From Cohnella xylanilytica (lineage in GTDB: Bacteria; Bacillota; Bacilli; Paenibacillales; Paenibacillaceae), in contig NZ_JACJVR010000050.1 in the NCBI RefSeq assembly GCF_014212175.1, positions 26,007-90,006 on the forward strand: 64,000 bases of DNA. The letters are read 5' to 3'. Under the pieces are notes generated by a model that saw only the letters and a list, made by a program, of their open reading frames with translations, was not told where the DNA came from and made no database searches. Each line of letters starts with the position of its first letter. The first letter of the stretch is position 1. Positions 55,634-64,000 of this stretch are shown piece by piece. Made by a program: the position numbers and the translations under genes.

Positions 55634-56713
55634 CTAATACCCCCGCCGAACAGGCACGGCCCGAATCACGTGAAGAAGCTCCGACACCTGCTTCGCCTGC
55701 GTCAGATAGCCCTCGCGGTTCAGCCAGTCGAGCAGCCGCGAGCGGTCCGCGAAGCTCTCGCTCTCGATCCAGCCGACGAACGCGGTGTCGCCTTCCCGTC
55801 TCAACCGCTCGAGGTACCGGCCGCGCGCCTCCTCGTTCTCGAACATGAGATCCGCGATGCAGATCGTCCCGTGTGGCTTCAGCACGCGCCGGATCTCGGC
55901 GAGGGCCAGCAGCTTCTGCTCCTCGTCCAGATGGTGCAGGGCGTAGCTGCTCGCCGCGAAGTCGAAGCTGTGGTCGAGATACGGGATCGCGAGGAAGTTA
56001 CCGAGCTTCGTCTCCATCGACGGGAACTTGCTCCGGCACCGGCGCAGCATCTCCTTCGACTGGTCGATGCCGGCCATCTGCACGCCTCTCTCGAGGAACA
56101 GCCCGGCCAGATTGCCCGTCCCGGTGCCGATGTCCAAGCCCCTCTCGCCGGGGCGCGGATCGATCCAGTCCACGACGAGCTGAAGCGCCGTCGAATAATC
56201 CGCGAACCGCCGTCCCTCGTCGCCCGGACCCTGCCCGCGAACTCGCTCGTCGTGCGAGTCGGCCTGCCGGTCGAAATCCCAGTGGTCCCGCCAGTTGGAG
56301 CGCAGCTCTCGAAGCCGCTTCGCCCCCTCGGTCCACTCGAAAATATCCCCCCAAGCCAAAGACCCGTTCGTCTTCAGCCGCTGAATCATCCGGTCCGCCG
56401 TCTCGATGTTGTTCTTGAGCTCGACCAGCTGCGAGAACATCATGGACCGCTGCAGCTCGAGCGCGTGAAGCACCCCGTCCTCGTTGCCGCGATCGAGCTC
56501 GGCGAGCAAGCTTCTCGTGTCTTCGACCGAGATGCCGACCGCCCGGAGGGAGAGAATCGTCTGCAGCCGGCGGACGTCCCGCTCGTCGAACAGCCGGTAT
56601 TGGTTGTCGCTATGCTTGCGCGGGGAGATGAGTCCGGCTTCCTCGTAATAGCGGATCGTCCGGGCCGAGACGTTCAATCTCCGCGCCAATTGCTTGATAT
56701 GCAAGAGCTCCAA
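55634..56713 (-). CDS. MerR-type HTH fused to a SAM-dependent methyltransferase
   Basis: 359 residues from TTG 56713, eight bases after AGGAGG; a GTG at 56722 overlaps that site. Residues 4-75 are a MerR winged helix (IKQLARRLNVSARTIRYYEE, RLFDERDVRRLQTILSLRAVG), about 76-120 a coiled dimerisation helix, and 165-290 a class I methyltransferase (GLDIGTGTGNLAGLFLERGV, FDFAASSYALHHLDEEQK, EIRRVLKPHGTICIADLMF). The fusion suggests a regulator whose effector domain is an enzyme, or an enzyme kept near its own promoter. Target unknown. Confidence 0.82.
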   Translation of the reverse strand: MELLHIKQLARRLNVSARTIRYYEEAGLISPRKHSDNQYRLFDERDVRRLQTILSLRAVGISVEDTRSLLAELDRGNEDGVLHALELQRSMMFSQLVELKNNIETADRMIQRLKTNGSLAWGDIFEWTEGAKRLRELRSNWRDHWDFDRQADSHDERVRGQGPGDEGRRFADYSTALQLVVDWIDPRPGERGLDIGTGTGNLAGLFLERGVQMAGIDQSKEMLRRCRSKFPSMETKLGNFLAIPYLDHSFDFAASSYALHHLDEEQKLLALAEIRRVLKPHGTICIADLMFENEEARGRYLERLRREGDTAFVGWIESESFADRSRLLDWLNREGYLTQAKQVSELLHVIRAVPVRRGY

Positions 56714-56730
56714 GGAAGGCACCTCCTGAC

Positions 56731-56770
56731 CGATGACCGATGACCGATGAACGATGACGATGACGATGAC
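56731..56770. repeat. Short CGATGAC/CGATGA tandem repeat
   Basis: Three 7-base and three 6-base units, directly upstream of the MerR-methyltransferase ribosome site. Copy number may vary by slippage and could alter its promoter region. Confidence 0.7.
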
Positions 56771-56881
56771 TGAGTACCGAGTATGCAGCGGCGACCCCGT
56801 AAGCGAAGCCGGATCCGTCCATCTCTTTACCCTAAACGTTCACGTAACGGCAAGGTAAAGCTATTTTCGCCAAACCCCGCC

Positions 56882-57766
56882 TTAACGCACCAACCGAATA
56901 AACGCGCTCGCCGCGCTGGACACCGGCATGTTCCGCATCGTCAGAATTCCGACGTGGGACGGAGGGAGCGGAACGTCGAGCCGAACCTCGAACAGGGAGC
57001 CGTCCTCCAGCTCCTTCGAGACGAACTCGCGCGTCACGTACGAGATGCCGAGCCCCCGCCGCGCGAACTCGATGAGCAGGTCGACGCTGCCGACTTCGAT
57101 CTCCGGCTTGATCGAGTAGCCGTAGCTCTGGAACAGCTCCGTAATCGTCATCCGCGCCCGGCTGTTCCGGGAGAAGAGAATGATCGGATGCTGAAGCAGC
57201 CGCTCGAGAGACAGCATCTCGTCCTTCAGGTCGGCATAACGCGCCCCGGCCACGAAGCAATCCTGCAGCTGGAAGCTCTCCTTCACCTCGAGCTGGGAGT
57301 CGACGATCGGCATGCGCACGACGCCGAGATCGATCCGCCCTTCCTTCAGAAAAGCCATAATCTCCGGAGTCGTCCCGTGATTGAGGTGGAGCTTGACGCC
57401 GGGGTGCGCTTCATGGAACTGTTCGAGGTACGGCAGCAGATAGTGCTTGAACAGAGAATCGCTCCCGCCGATCCGCAGCTCTCCGCTGTCGAGGTTCTTC
57501 AGCGCGGCCATCTTCTCCTCGGCGAGAGTGATGAGGATCTGCGACTGCTCGATATACGAATAGAGAACGGCGCCCTCCTGCGTGAGCTCCACGCCCTTCG
57601 CGTTGCGGTAGAACAACGACAGGCCGAAGCTCTCCTCCAGCTGCTTGATGGCATGGCTGACGCTGGGTTGGGTCAGGTACAGCACCTTGGCCGCCTGGGA
57701 CAAACTGCCTGTTTTCGCCGCCCAATAGAACACCTTGTACAGCTCGTAATTGTTACCCATAGACAC
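56882..57766 (-). CDS. LysR-family transcriptional regulator
   Basis: 294 residues from GTG 57766, eight bases after AGGAG. N-terminal HTH (VFYWAAKTGSLSQAAKVLYL, TQPSVSHAIKQLEESFG) and a type 2 periplasmic-binding effector domain (about 90-290, GELRIGGSDSLFKHYLLPYL, ARRGLGISYVTREFV). Divergently placed to zwf with a LysR box between, so it probably controls the pentose-phosphate operon and itself. The ligand is unknown. Confidence 0.9.
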   Translation of the reverse strand: MSMGNNYELYKVFYWAAKTGSLSQAAKVLYLTQPSVSHAIKQLEESFGLSLFYRNAKGVELTQEGAVLYSYIEQSQILITLAEEKMAALKNLDSGELRIGGSDSLFKHYLLPYLEQFHEAHPGVKLHLNHGTTPEIMAFLKEGRIDLGVVRMPIVDSQLEVKESFQLQDCFVAGARYADLKDEMLSLERLLQHPIILFSRNSRARMTITELFQSYGYSIKPEIEVGSVDLLIEFARRGLGISYVTREFVSKELEDGSLFEVRLDVPLPPSHVGILTMRNMPVSSAASAFIRLVR

Positions 57767-57773
57767 GGTCTAT
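57759..57773. promoter_or_regulatory. LysR-type binding site between the regulator and zwf
   Basis: ATAGACACGGTCTAT: a perfect ATAG-N7-CTAT palindrome with the T-N11-A core of LysR boxes. It overlaps the GTG start of the regulator, fitting autorepression. Confidence 0.65.
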
Positions 57774-57794
57774 ATCTCCTGTGAAATATATTAA

Positions 57795-57822
57795 TTACTT
57801 GTATGGCTTCAAAACGTATTAT
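57795..57822 (+). promoter_or_regulatory. Possible promoter of zwf
   Basis: TTACTT (57795) and TATTAT (57817), spacer 16: weak -35, consistent with an activated promoter downstream of the LysR box. Confidence 0.4.
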
Positions 57823-57882
57823 AGTGAAACTAAGCAGAATACACCAGAGCCGACATCAAGTTCATCGGAAGGGAGCAAGAAG

Positions 57883-59412
57883 ATGGATCCGACGACTTTT
57901 GTCTTATTCGGGGCGACCGGGGATTTGGCCAAGCGCAAAATCTACCCGGCCCTCTATAATTTGTTCGTCCGCGGCAAGCTGCCGCAGCCGTTCTCCGTGA
58001 TCGGTCTCGGCCGACGGGAGTGGAGCGACGAGTTTTTCCGGGCTAGCGTGGAGCAGTCCCTTCGCAAGTTCTCGAGGAGCGAAGCGAACGACGCGGGCTT
58101 GCTGCATCGGTTCCTGCAAGCGTTCCGGTACAGCGTGCTGGACATCGGGCGCGAAGAGGATTACCGGAAGCTGCTCGAGCTGGTCGAGCGGAGGGAAGCC
58201 GAGCTACGGATGCCTCCGAACCGGCTTTTCTATCTGTCGGTAGGACCGGAATACTTCGAGACGATCGCCGCGAACATCCAGAGCAGCGGCCTCGGCTCGG
58301 CGAACGGCTGGAAGCGTCTCGTCATCGAGAAGCCGTTCGGCCACGATCTCGCCTCGGCTCGCGAGCTGAACCGCAAGCTGAGCGAATCGTTCGCGGAAGA
58401 GGAGATCTATCGGATCGACCACTACCTCGGCAAGCCGGTCGTTCAGCGGTTGGAGTCCCTGCAGCAGGCGAATCCGGTTATCCAGGCGATGTGGACGAAC
58501 CGCTATATTTCGAATGTGCAGATTACGGCGGCCGAATCGGTCGGCGTCGAGGAGCGGGCGGGCTATTACGATCACGTGGGCGCGCTGCGCGACATGTTCC
58601 AGAACCACATGCTGCAGCTGCTCATGATGACCGCCATCCACCTGCCTCACGAGAGCAGCCCGGAGAAGGTCCGTTTTAAGAAAAAGAGAGTCATGGAAGC
58701 CCTCCTGCCGGTGCTGAAGGAGGACGTTCGCCTGAGCGTCGTCCGGGGGCAATACGCGGCGGGCAGCATCGGCGGCAAGCCGGTCGTCGGCTACACGTCG
58801 GAGCCCGGCATCGCGCCGGATTCGGCGAACGACACGTTCATCGCCGCTCGGCTGCTCATCGAGAACAACGACTGGCGGGGCGTTCCTTTCTATATTCGTA
58901 CCGGGAAGCGCATGAAGGAGAAGTCGACGCGAATCGTCGTCGAGTTCAAGGAGCCCGTGAAGCAGGCCGCGACGGGCAAGGAGAACGGCATCGCGCCGAA
59001 TCTGCTCGTCATCGAGATCGGGCCGGACGAGAGCATCAAGCTGCGGCTCAACACGAAGGATGCCGGTCCGGACGGCGGCTTCAAGCCCGTCCAGGTCGAG
59101 CTGTTCGAGAGCCCGAAGGATTCTCCGGAAGCCTACGAGAACCTGATCGGCGACGCCCTGAACGGCAACGCCACCTTCTTCGCGCATTGGGACGAAGTCG
59201 AGCTGTCCTGGCAATGGGTCCAGCCGGTGCTGGACGCGTTCGCCGAGAACCTGGTTCCTTTGCACAAGTATGAAGCCGGCTCTTACGGCCCCGCCGAGTC
59301 CGCCGCGCTGCTCGCGCAGGACGGTAACTGCTGGTGGTTCGACCAAGAGGAGCCGCAATCCAAATCCGAGAGTGAAAAAGGAGAACGCTATGCCTATCAC
59401 GCAAACTATTGA
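57883..59412 (+). CDS. zwf: Glucose-6-phosphate 1-dehydrogenase
   Basis: 509 residues from ATG 57883, after GGAAGGGAG; the frame is open to 57781, but the family starts with [20 protein letters not shown]. The NADP loop [10 protein letters not shown], the substrate and catalytic motif [10 protein letters not shown], and EKPFGHDL are intact. It feeds glucose-6-phosphate into the oxidative pentose-phosphate pathway and makes NADPH. First gene of zwf-tkt-tal; its 3' end overlaps tkt by 23 bases. Confidence 0.96.
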   Translation: MDPTTFVLFGATGDLAKRKIYPALYNLFVRGKLPQPFSVIGLGRREWSDEFFRASVEQSLRKFSRSEANDAGLLHRFLQAFRYSVLDIGREEDYRKLLELVERREAELRMPPNRLFYLSVGPEYFETIAANIQSSGLGSANGWKRLVIEKPFGHDLASARELNRKLSESFAEEEIYRIDHYLGKPVVQRLESLQQANPVIQAMWTNRYISNVQITAAESVGVEERAGYYDHVGALRDMFQNHMLQLLMMTAIHLPHESSPEKVRFKKKRVMEALLPVLKEDVRLSVVRGQYAAGSIGGKPVVGYTSEPGIAPDSANDTFIAARLLIENNDWRGVPFYIRTGKRMKEKSTRIVVEFKEPVKQAATGKENGIAPNLLVIEIGPDESIKLRLNTKDAGPDGGFKPVQVELFESPKDSPEAYENLIGDALNGNATFFAHWDEVELSWQWVQPVLDAFAENLVPLHKYEAGSYGPAESAALLAQDGNCWWFDQEEPQSKSESEKGERYAYHANY

Positions 59413-61384
59413 TCAACTCGCGATCGATACGATCCGCACGCTGTCGATCGACGCCATCAACGCCGCCAATTCCGGCCATCCGGGATTGCCGATGGGAGCC
59501 GCTCCGATGGCCTACTCCCTCTGGTCGGAGCATCTGAAGCACAACCCGGGCAACAGCAAGTGGTTCAACCGCGACCGGTTCGTTCTGTCGGCCGGCCACG
59601 GCTCCGCACTGCTGTACAGCCTGCTGCACCTGTTCGGCTACCAGGTGTCCATCGAAGACCTGAAGCAGTTCCGCAAGCTGAACAGCCGCACGCCGGGCCA
59701 CCCCGAGTTCGGCCACACGGACGGCGTCGACGCGACGACCGGCCCGCTCGGCCAAGGGGTTGCGATGGCGGTCGGGATGGCGATGGCCGAAGCGCATCTG
59801 GCTTCGAAGTTCAACCAGGAAGGCTTCCCGGTCGTCGACCACTACACGTACGCGCTCGTCGGCGACGGCTGCCTCATGGAAGGCATCTCGTACGAAGCGA
59901 TGTCCATGGCCGGCCACATGAAGCTCGGCAAGCTGATCGTCCTGTACGATTCGAACGACATCTCGCTGGACGGGGATCTGAACCTGAGCTTCGGCGAGAA
60001 CGTCCAGAAGAGAGCGGAGTCCGCGAACTGGCACTACCTGCGCGTCGAAGACGGCAACGACATCGCCGCGATCTCGGAAGCGATCGCCGCCGCGAAGCGG
60101 CATGCCGACCAGCCGACGCTGATCGAGATTCGCACGATCATCGGCTACGGCAGCAAGGCGGCCGGCACGAACAAGGTGCACGGCAACCCGCTCGGCAAGG
60201 AAGAAGCGAAGGCGACGAAGGAAGTGTACGGCTGGCACTACGAAGAAGAATTCACTGTTCCGGATGAAGTGCGCGCGCATTTCGAAGGGCTGAAGAAGCA
60301 AGGGGCGGCGAAGGAAGAAGAGTGGAAGAAGCTGTTCGCCGACTATCAAGCGAAGCACCCGGCTCTGGGCGCCGAGCTCGCCGACGCGATCGCGGGCAAC
60401 GTGAAGCTCGAGAACGCCGACATCCTGACGTTCGATTCCTCGAAGACGGTGTCGACCCGCGTCGCCAGCGGCGAAGCGATCAACCATTTCGTGAAAATCG
60501 TTCCGTCCATCTTCGGCGGCAGCGCGGACCTCTCGCACTCGACGATGACCGACATCAAGGGCGAAGGCAAGTTCGCCATCGATTCCTACTCCGGCCGCAA
60601 CGTCTACTTCGGCGTCCGCGAGCATGCGATGGGCGCGGCCGGCAACGGCATGGCGCTGCACGGCGGCGTGAACGCGTTCGTCAGCACGTTCTTCGTATTC
60701 AGCGACTACCTGCGTCCGTCTATCCGGTTGGCCGCTCTGCAGAAGCTGCCGGTCGTCTACGTGTTCACCCACGACTCCATCGCGGTCGGGGAAGACGGTC
60801 CGACGCACGAGCCGGTCGAGCATCTGGCCGCTCTGCGCACGATTCCGGGGCTGACGGTTATCCGTCCGTCCGACGCCAACGAGACGGCTAGCGCCTGGGC
60901 TTACGCGCTGACGCAGAAGGAAGGCCCGGTCGCTCTGGTGCTCAGCCGCCAGAACCTGCCGATCTACGAAGAGACGAAGGCCAACAAGGATGCCGTCGCC
61001 AAGGGCGGCTACGTTCTGACCGAGACGAACGCATCGCCGGAGCTGATTCTGATCGCGACCGGCTCGGAAGTATCTCTGGCCGTAGGCGCCAAGGCGGAAC
61101 TGGAGAAGGAAGGTCGTTCCGTTCGCGTCGTCGCCATGCCGAGCCGCGAGCTGTTCGAGAAGCAGTCCGACGCTTACAAGCAAAGCGTTCTGCCGGCTGC
61201 TGTCGCGAAGCGGATCACCATCGAAGCGGGCATCTCGCTCGGCTGGGATCGCTATGCTGGCGTCGGCGGCAAGGTCCTCTCGATCGACACGTTCGGCGCT
61301 TCGGGCGCGGGCGGCGCGGTAATGGAATACTTCGGCTTCTCCGTCGGCAACGTCGTTCGCTTGGCCCAAGATCTGTTAAACTAA
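59390..61384 (+). CDS. tkt: Transketolase
   Basis: 664 residues from ATG 59390, with AAAAAGGAG seven bases upstream inside zwf. [17 protein letters not shown] at the start, the ThDP motif [20 protein letters not shown] (GDG...N with N replaced by later YDSNDI), and [20 protein letters not shown] in the pyrimidine domain. It moves two-carbon units between ketose and aldose phosphates. The 23-base overlap with zwf suggests coupled translation. Confidence 0.96.
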   Translation: MPITQTIDQLAIDTIRTLSIDAINAANSGHPGLPMGAAPMAYSLWSEHLKHNPGNSKWFNRDRFVLSAGHGSALLYSLLHLFGYQVSIEDLKQFRKLNSRTPGHPEFGHTDGVDATTGPLGQGVAMAVGMAMAEAHLASKFNQEGFPVVDHYTYALVGDGCLMEGISYEAMSMAGHMKLGKLIVLYDSNDISLDGDLNLSFGENVQKRAESANWHYLRVEDGNDIAAISEAIAAAKRHADQPTLIEIRTIIGYGSKAAGTNKVHGNPLGKEEAKATKEVYGWHYEEEFTVPDEVRAHFEGLKKQGAAKEEEWKKLFADYQAKHPALGAELADAIAGNVKLENADILTFDSSKTVSTRVASGEAINHFVKIVPSIFGGSADLSHSTMTDIKGEGKFAIDSYSGRNVYFGVREHAMGAAGNGMALHGGVNAFVSTFFVFSDYLRPSIRLAALQKLPVVYVFTHDSIAVGEDGPTHEPVEHLAALRTIPGLTVIRPSDANETASAWAYALTQKEGPVALVLSRQNLPIYEETKANKDAVAKGGYVLTETNASPELILIATGSEVSLAVGAKAELEKEGRSVRVVAMPSRELFEKQSDAYKQSVLPAAVAKRITIEAGISLGWDRYAGVGGKVLSIDTFGASGAGGAVMEYFGFSVGNVVRLAQDLLN

Positions 61385-61428
61385 TTTTGAGCCCCATCTT
61401 ATAAATATATTCTTGGAGGTAGAGAACC

Positions 61429-62094
61429 ATGAAATTTTTCATCGACACCGCTAACCTGGCAGACATTCAAAAAGCGTACAAAGTAGGCGTCCTGTCCGGC
61501 GTCACGACGAACCCTTCGCTGGTCGCGAAGGAAGGCGTCAAGTTCGAAGACCGCATCGAAGAGATTCTGAAGGCCGTTCCGGAAGTCGAATCCGTCTCCG
61601 CCGAAGTTACTCCTGACGCGGTTACGGCAGAAGAGATGATCGCGCAAGCGAACGAGCTGATCAAGATCAACAACAACGACAAGAACATCACGATCAAGCT
61701 GCCGATGACGCTGGCCGGTCTCGAAGCTTGCCGCTATCTGGCTAAGAAGGGCGTCAAGACGAACGTCACCCTGATCTTCACGGTCAACCAGGCTCTGCTG
61801 GCCGCTCGCGCGGGCGCTACCTACGTATCGCCGTTCCTCGGCCGCCTGGACGACATCTCCGAAGACGGAGTGCTGCTGGTCTCGAAAATCGCCGAGCTGT
61901 TCCGCGTCCACAACCTGGACACGCAAATCATCGCGGCTTCCGTTCGCCATCCGGACCACGTCACCCGCGTAGCCATGGCCGGCGCTCACATCGCGACCAT
62001 TCCGTTCTCGGTCATCGAGCAGCTCGCCAAGCACCCGCTCACCGAGCAAGGCCTCGAGAAGTTCGCCGCCGACTGGAAGAAGGCTGTTCAGTAA
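61429..62094 (+). CDS. tal: Transaldolase, short TalC/fructose-6-phosphate-aldolase-like type
   Basis: 221 residues, ribosome site [27 protein letters not shown] opens the small transaldolase subfamily, [13 protein letters not shown] follows, and [15 protein letters not shown] carries the Schiff-base lysine region, with [14 protein letters not shown]. It completes the non-oxidative branch with tkt. The length excludes the long 310-residue transaldolases. Confidence 0.93.
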   Translation: MKFFIDTANLADIQKAYKVGVLSGVTTNPSLVAKEGVKFEDRIEEILKAVPEVESVSAEVTPDAVTAEEMIAQANELIKINNNDKNITIKLPMTLAGLEACRYLAKKGVKTNVTLIFTVNQALLAARAGATYVSPFLGRLDDISEDGVLLVSKIAELFRVHNLDTQIIAASVRHPDHVTRVAMAGAHIATIPFSVIEQLAKHPLTEQGLEKFAADWKKAVQ

Positions 62095-62114
62095 GAAGCA
62101 TAGCGTAAAGTTGC

Positions 62115-62163
62115 AAGAGCTTGCCCGATCGCACGTTTCTATGCCGGGCAGGCTCTTTTTTTC
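62115..62163 (+). terminator. Rho-independent terminator of zwf-tkt-tal
   Basis: AGAGCTTGCCCG (62116) paired with CGGGCAGGCTCT (62144), then TTTTTTT. Confidence 0.88.
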
Positions 62164-62514
62164 GTTCCTGCATATGGAATTGTTTGGTATGATGGAACTA
62201 GTCTTCATTGTAAATCGCTGTCGATTATTAATTCTAATGAATTAGTCAATGTCTTTAGATATGCAATAAAAATGTTGTGAAGTAAAGGAAGCTACATCAC
62301 GCTATCTGTTTGGAGGTGGAAACCCATCGAGAAAATTAGTTTCCGTGTAGACCCTGCTGGTACATAGAATCGGTAACTGAGGATATGAATTGTCGCGTGT
62401 TAAGCTGCTTTACACATCCACAACGAGCATCTGCATCTCATCCGACTGCTGGCCCAGACTTTATGTTCAGCTCGGGGAAAAGAAAAAATGAAGAACTTTG
62501 ATCGAGGTGAACAT
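62164..62514. other. Gene-free stretch at the GC-to-AT transition
   Basis: About 350 bases in which composition falls from the GC-rich backbone to an AT-rich tail. No convincing gene. A GGAGGTGG stretch near 62311 is followed by no good start. Confidence 0.5.
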
Positions 62515-63252
62515 ATGTCAGAGGATAATCAGTTGATGTACGAAATTTTCTCTGATTTCATAGTTCAATTTAAAAAGACTAGAGGTCATGTTTCTACTCA
62601 AGAATTATTGGAAAGATGTTCACAATCAAATGTCCAATTTGAAGACCTGATATTTGCATTTTCAAAGCTTATCGCACTTAGGTATAACTGGTATTCACGA
62701 AATAAATCGGATGGTAGTGGCAAAGTAAAAGATATATCATTTGAAAATGACTCAGTGACTATTACATCTTGGGACAATGTAAGGTTTGAATATTCATATC
62801 AAAATGGTTATCGTTGGCGTACTCAAGAAGGATGGATATCGAGAAACAGAATTGAGGATTATCTTCGTGTTTGGCCTGGCTACATTGATGCAATAGAAGA
62901 TTTATTTATGCCAGTTAGAGAAAAACTAGATGAGTTGGAGATGCAGAGAAAAATTAATGAGGAAAGATACCATGAGGATATTAAAAAGACATATGATTTT
63001 CTGGTAGAAAAATTTACTCTCGATAGACATCCGGCACTTCGAATATGGAGAAATAGAAATCCTATTAATACAGAAGAAGTACCAGAAAATCTAAAGAGCA
63101 TAAGGCATGTAAAACGGTTAGAGATTACGGAACCATCGTTTGTTTATGTTTGGTATCTTGAAGTAGATAGACCATCTGTTTCTCAGGTTGAAGCAGAATT
63201 CATTAGCAGGTTTCAACCTAAATACAATCGTACCCATATACGAAAGAAGTAA
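62515..63252 (+). CDS. Hypothetical protein, AT-rich, probably acquired
   Basis: 245 residues from ATG 62515, five bases after GAGGTG (ATG 62488 is possible). No family recognised. The N-terminal half is helical and charged; residues about 60-120 are aromatic-rich (RYNWYSRNK, WDNVRFEYSYQNGYRWR). The C-terminus SFVYVWYLEV ... VEAEFISRFQPKYNR recalls the last strand-helix and P-x-x-N end of GIY-YIG nucleases, but the GIY and YIG motifs are not clear, so no function is assigned. Codon use is far more AT-rich than zwf-tkt-tal. Confidence 0.7.
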   Translation: MSEDNQLMYEIFSDFIVQFKKTRGHVSTQELLERCSQSNVQFEDLIFAFSKLIALRYNWYSRNKSDGSGKVKDISFENDSVTITSWDNVRFEYSYQNGYRWRTQEGWISRNRIEDYLRVWPGYIDAIEDLFMPVREKLDELEMQRKINEERYHEDIKKTYDFLVEKFTLDRHPALRIWRNRNPINTEEVPENLKSIRHVKRLEITEPSFVYVWYLEVDRPSVSQVEAEFISRFQPKYNRTHIRKK

Positions 63253-63310
63253 CTTTCATGAGATCAGTGATTCAATTGTGAAGTAAGACAATAGGAGGAG
63301 GTTCTTAATT

Positions 63311-63820
63311 GTGAAGGATGTAGAATATAAAGAATTACTGGAGAAAAAGTATGGTAAACCGTTAAAGGAAATTATGCATGAATTAATTGTTGATCGATTT
63401 ATGGACCAATGGACAGGAGCAAAAGAATTAGGTATCCCGACCGAGTTATTTGTAAAATGGAGAACCCGATTCCGACTCGGCCCTATGCAGAGAAGTGCAG
63501 ATCTTGCTGAAAAGAGACGGCTCGAAATGATTGGGAAGTATAAAAAGGAGTTTCAAAATATTGATCTAAGAAGAGACTTTCTGTTCAAGGAGGAAATTTC
63601 ATTAAGAGGATTTAAAGAAGTAATAGAACGAATGCTTGAATTATCAAAACAAAAAAGGGTCCGGCTACATGTTGATTCTATTTCTGATATGTCAGTGATG
63701 TTTCAAATAAATATATTTGAAAGTATTATCAGCTATCTTGAACAATATGAGAAGAACGAGCTGCATAAGAAATTCGATTTGGACTTGCAGTTTTTAAATC
63801 TAGACCAGAATTTTGAGTGA
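63311..63820 (+). CDS. Hypothetical protein with helix-turn-helix-like segment, AT-rich
   Basis: 169 residues from GTG 63311, eight bases after GGAGGAGGT. Largely helical. Residues about 30-55 (DQWTGAKELGIPTELFVKWR) fit a helix-turn-helix of a small regulator or recombination-associated protein. Follows the previous gene by 58 bases, same strand and composition, so both probably arrived together. Confidence 0.65.
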   Translation: MKDVEYKELLEKKYGKPLKEIMHELIVDRFMDQWTGAKELGIPTELFVKWRTRFRLGPMQRSADLAEKRRLEMIGKYKKEFQNIDLRRDFLFKEEISLRGFKEVIERMLELSKQKRVRLHVDSISDMSVMFQINIFESIISYLEQYEKNELHKKFDLDLQFLNLDQNFE

Positions 63821-64000
63821 TTACTAAGAAGCCCAATCTTTAAACAACAAAGTATTCACGCTGCGGGGCCTTTTGGTTATCATATGGATATCCATAGAAG
63901 TTATTCAAACAACACACGACCTGGCCTAAGGCAAACATCTAAGTTCTACCTAAGGCAACTAATTTGAAATGATGATAAGCCTGAATTTCGAAAGCGCATA
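63821..64000. other. Right edge without a gene
   Basis: 180 bases, AT-rich, with no start-stop frame of useful length and no clear hairpin. Confidence 0.5.

Overview
The window looks like chromosomal DNA of a high-GC, spore-former-type member of the Bacillota, most likely Paenibacillaceae (Paenibacillus or Cohnella). The evidence is strong AGGAGG-type ribosome sites, frequent GTG/TTG starts, an SLH-anchored exoenzyme, and a backbone order (hpf, secA, prfB ... ftsE, ftsX, ctpB, minJ ... uvrB) that follows the Bacillus subtilis hag/fliD/hpf/secA/prfB/ftsEX/ctpB/minJ/uvrB neighbourhood. No rRNA, tRNA, insertion sequence or true CRISPR was seen.

Layout. (1) 1-11050: an AT-rich, collinear surface-glycan cluster. 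RmlA/RmlB make dTDP-4-keto-6-deoxyglucose, a 3,4-ketoisomerase and a PLP aminotransferase turn it into a 3-amino-3,6-dideoxyhexose, and an FkbH-like HAD protein, a free acyl carrier protein, a GNAT and a VOC protein probably supply an unusual acyl group. A glycosyltransferase, two methyltransferases and a hexapeptide acetyltransferase follow. (2) 11170-16920: flagellin lysine methylase FliB, PseG-like and PseC-like nonulosonate-type genes, an SDR and a second glycosyltransferase. With hpf next door (which sits beside the flagellin genes in B. subtilis), regions 1-2 read as a flagellar glycosylation island. Five of its enzymes share one small Rossmann-like module. (3) 17000-22000: cspA-type gene, hpf, secA and prfB with the classical +1 programmed frameshift. 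(4) 22100-29630: a 2380-residue secreted, S-layer-anchored GH13 amylopullulanase/amylase preceded by a promoter, a cre-like site and a 30-bp LacI-type palindrome. (5) 29640-38790: arginine biosynthesis, argC-argJ-argB-argD-argF-argG-argH. (6) 39750-45903: division and cell-wall genes ftsE, ftsX, an M23 peptidase, ctpB, and a minJ-like gene. (7) 45904-46927: a guanidine-I (ykkC) riboswitch with terminator controlling a paired SMR exporter. (8) Minus-strand sdpR-sdpI, then a zinc-ribbon/SPFH membrane pair (YdjG/YdjI-like). (9) uvrB with a LexA box but no uvrA next to it. (10) Minus-strand accessory genes: PD-(D/E)XK-like/HTH protein, MtaD-type deaminase, MerR-methyltransferase fusion, LysR regulator. 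(11) zwf-tkt-tal, a pentose-phosphate operon divergent from the LysR gene. (12) An AT-rich right edge with two unknown genes.

The most unusual feature that standard annotation would miss is a set of intergenic arrays (33038-33270, 37172-37245, 38801-39355, 48083-48160, 53041-53230). Each has its own sequence, but all are built from short palindromes spaced 50-52 bp apart, about five helical turns. The other leading candidates for new biology are the FkbH-ACP-GNAT sugar-acylation cassette and the shared Rossmann module fused to five different glycan-modifying enzymes.
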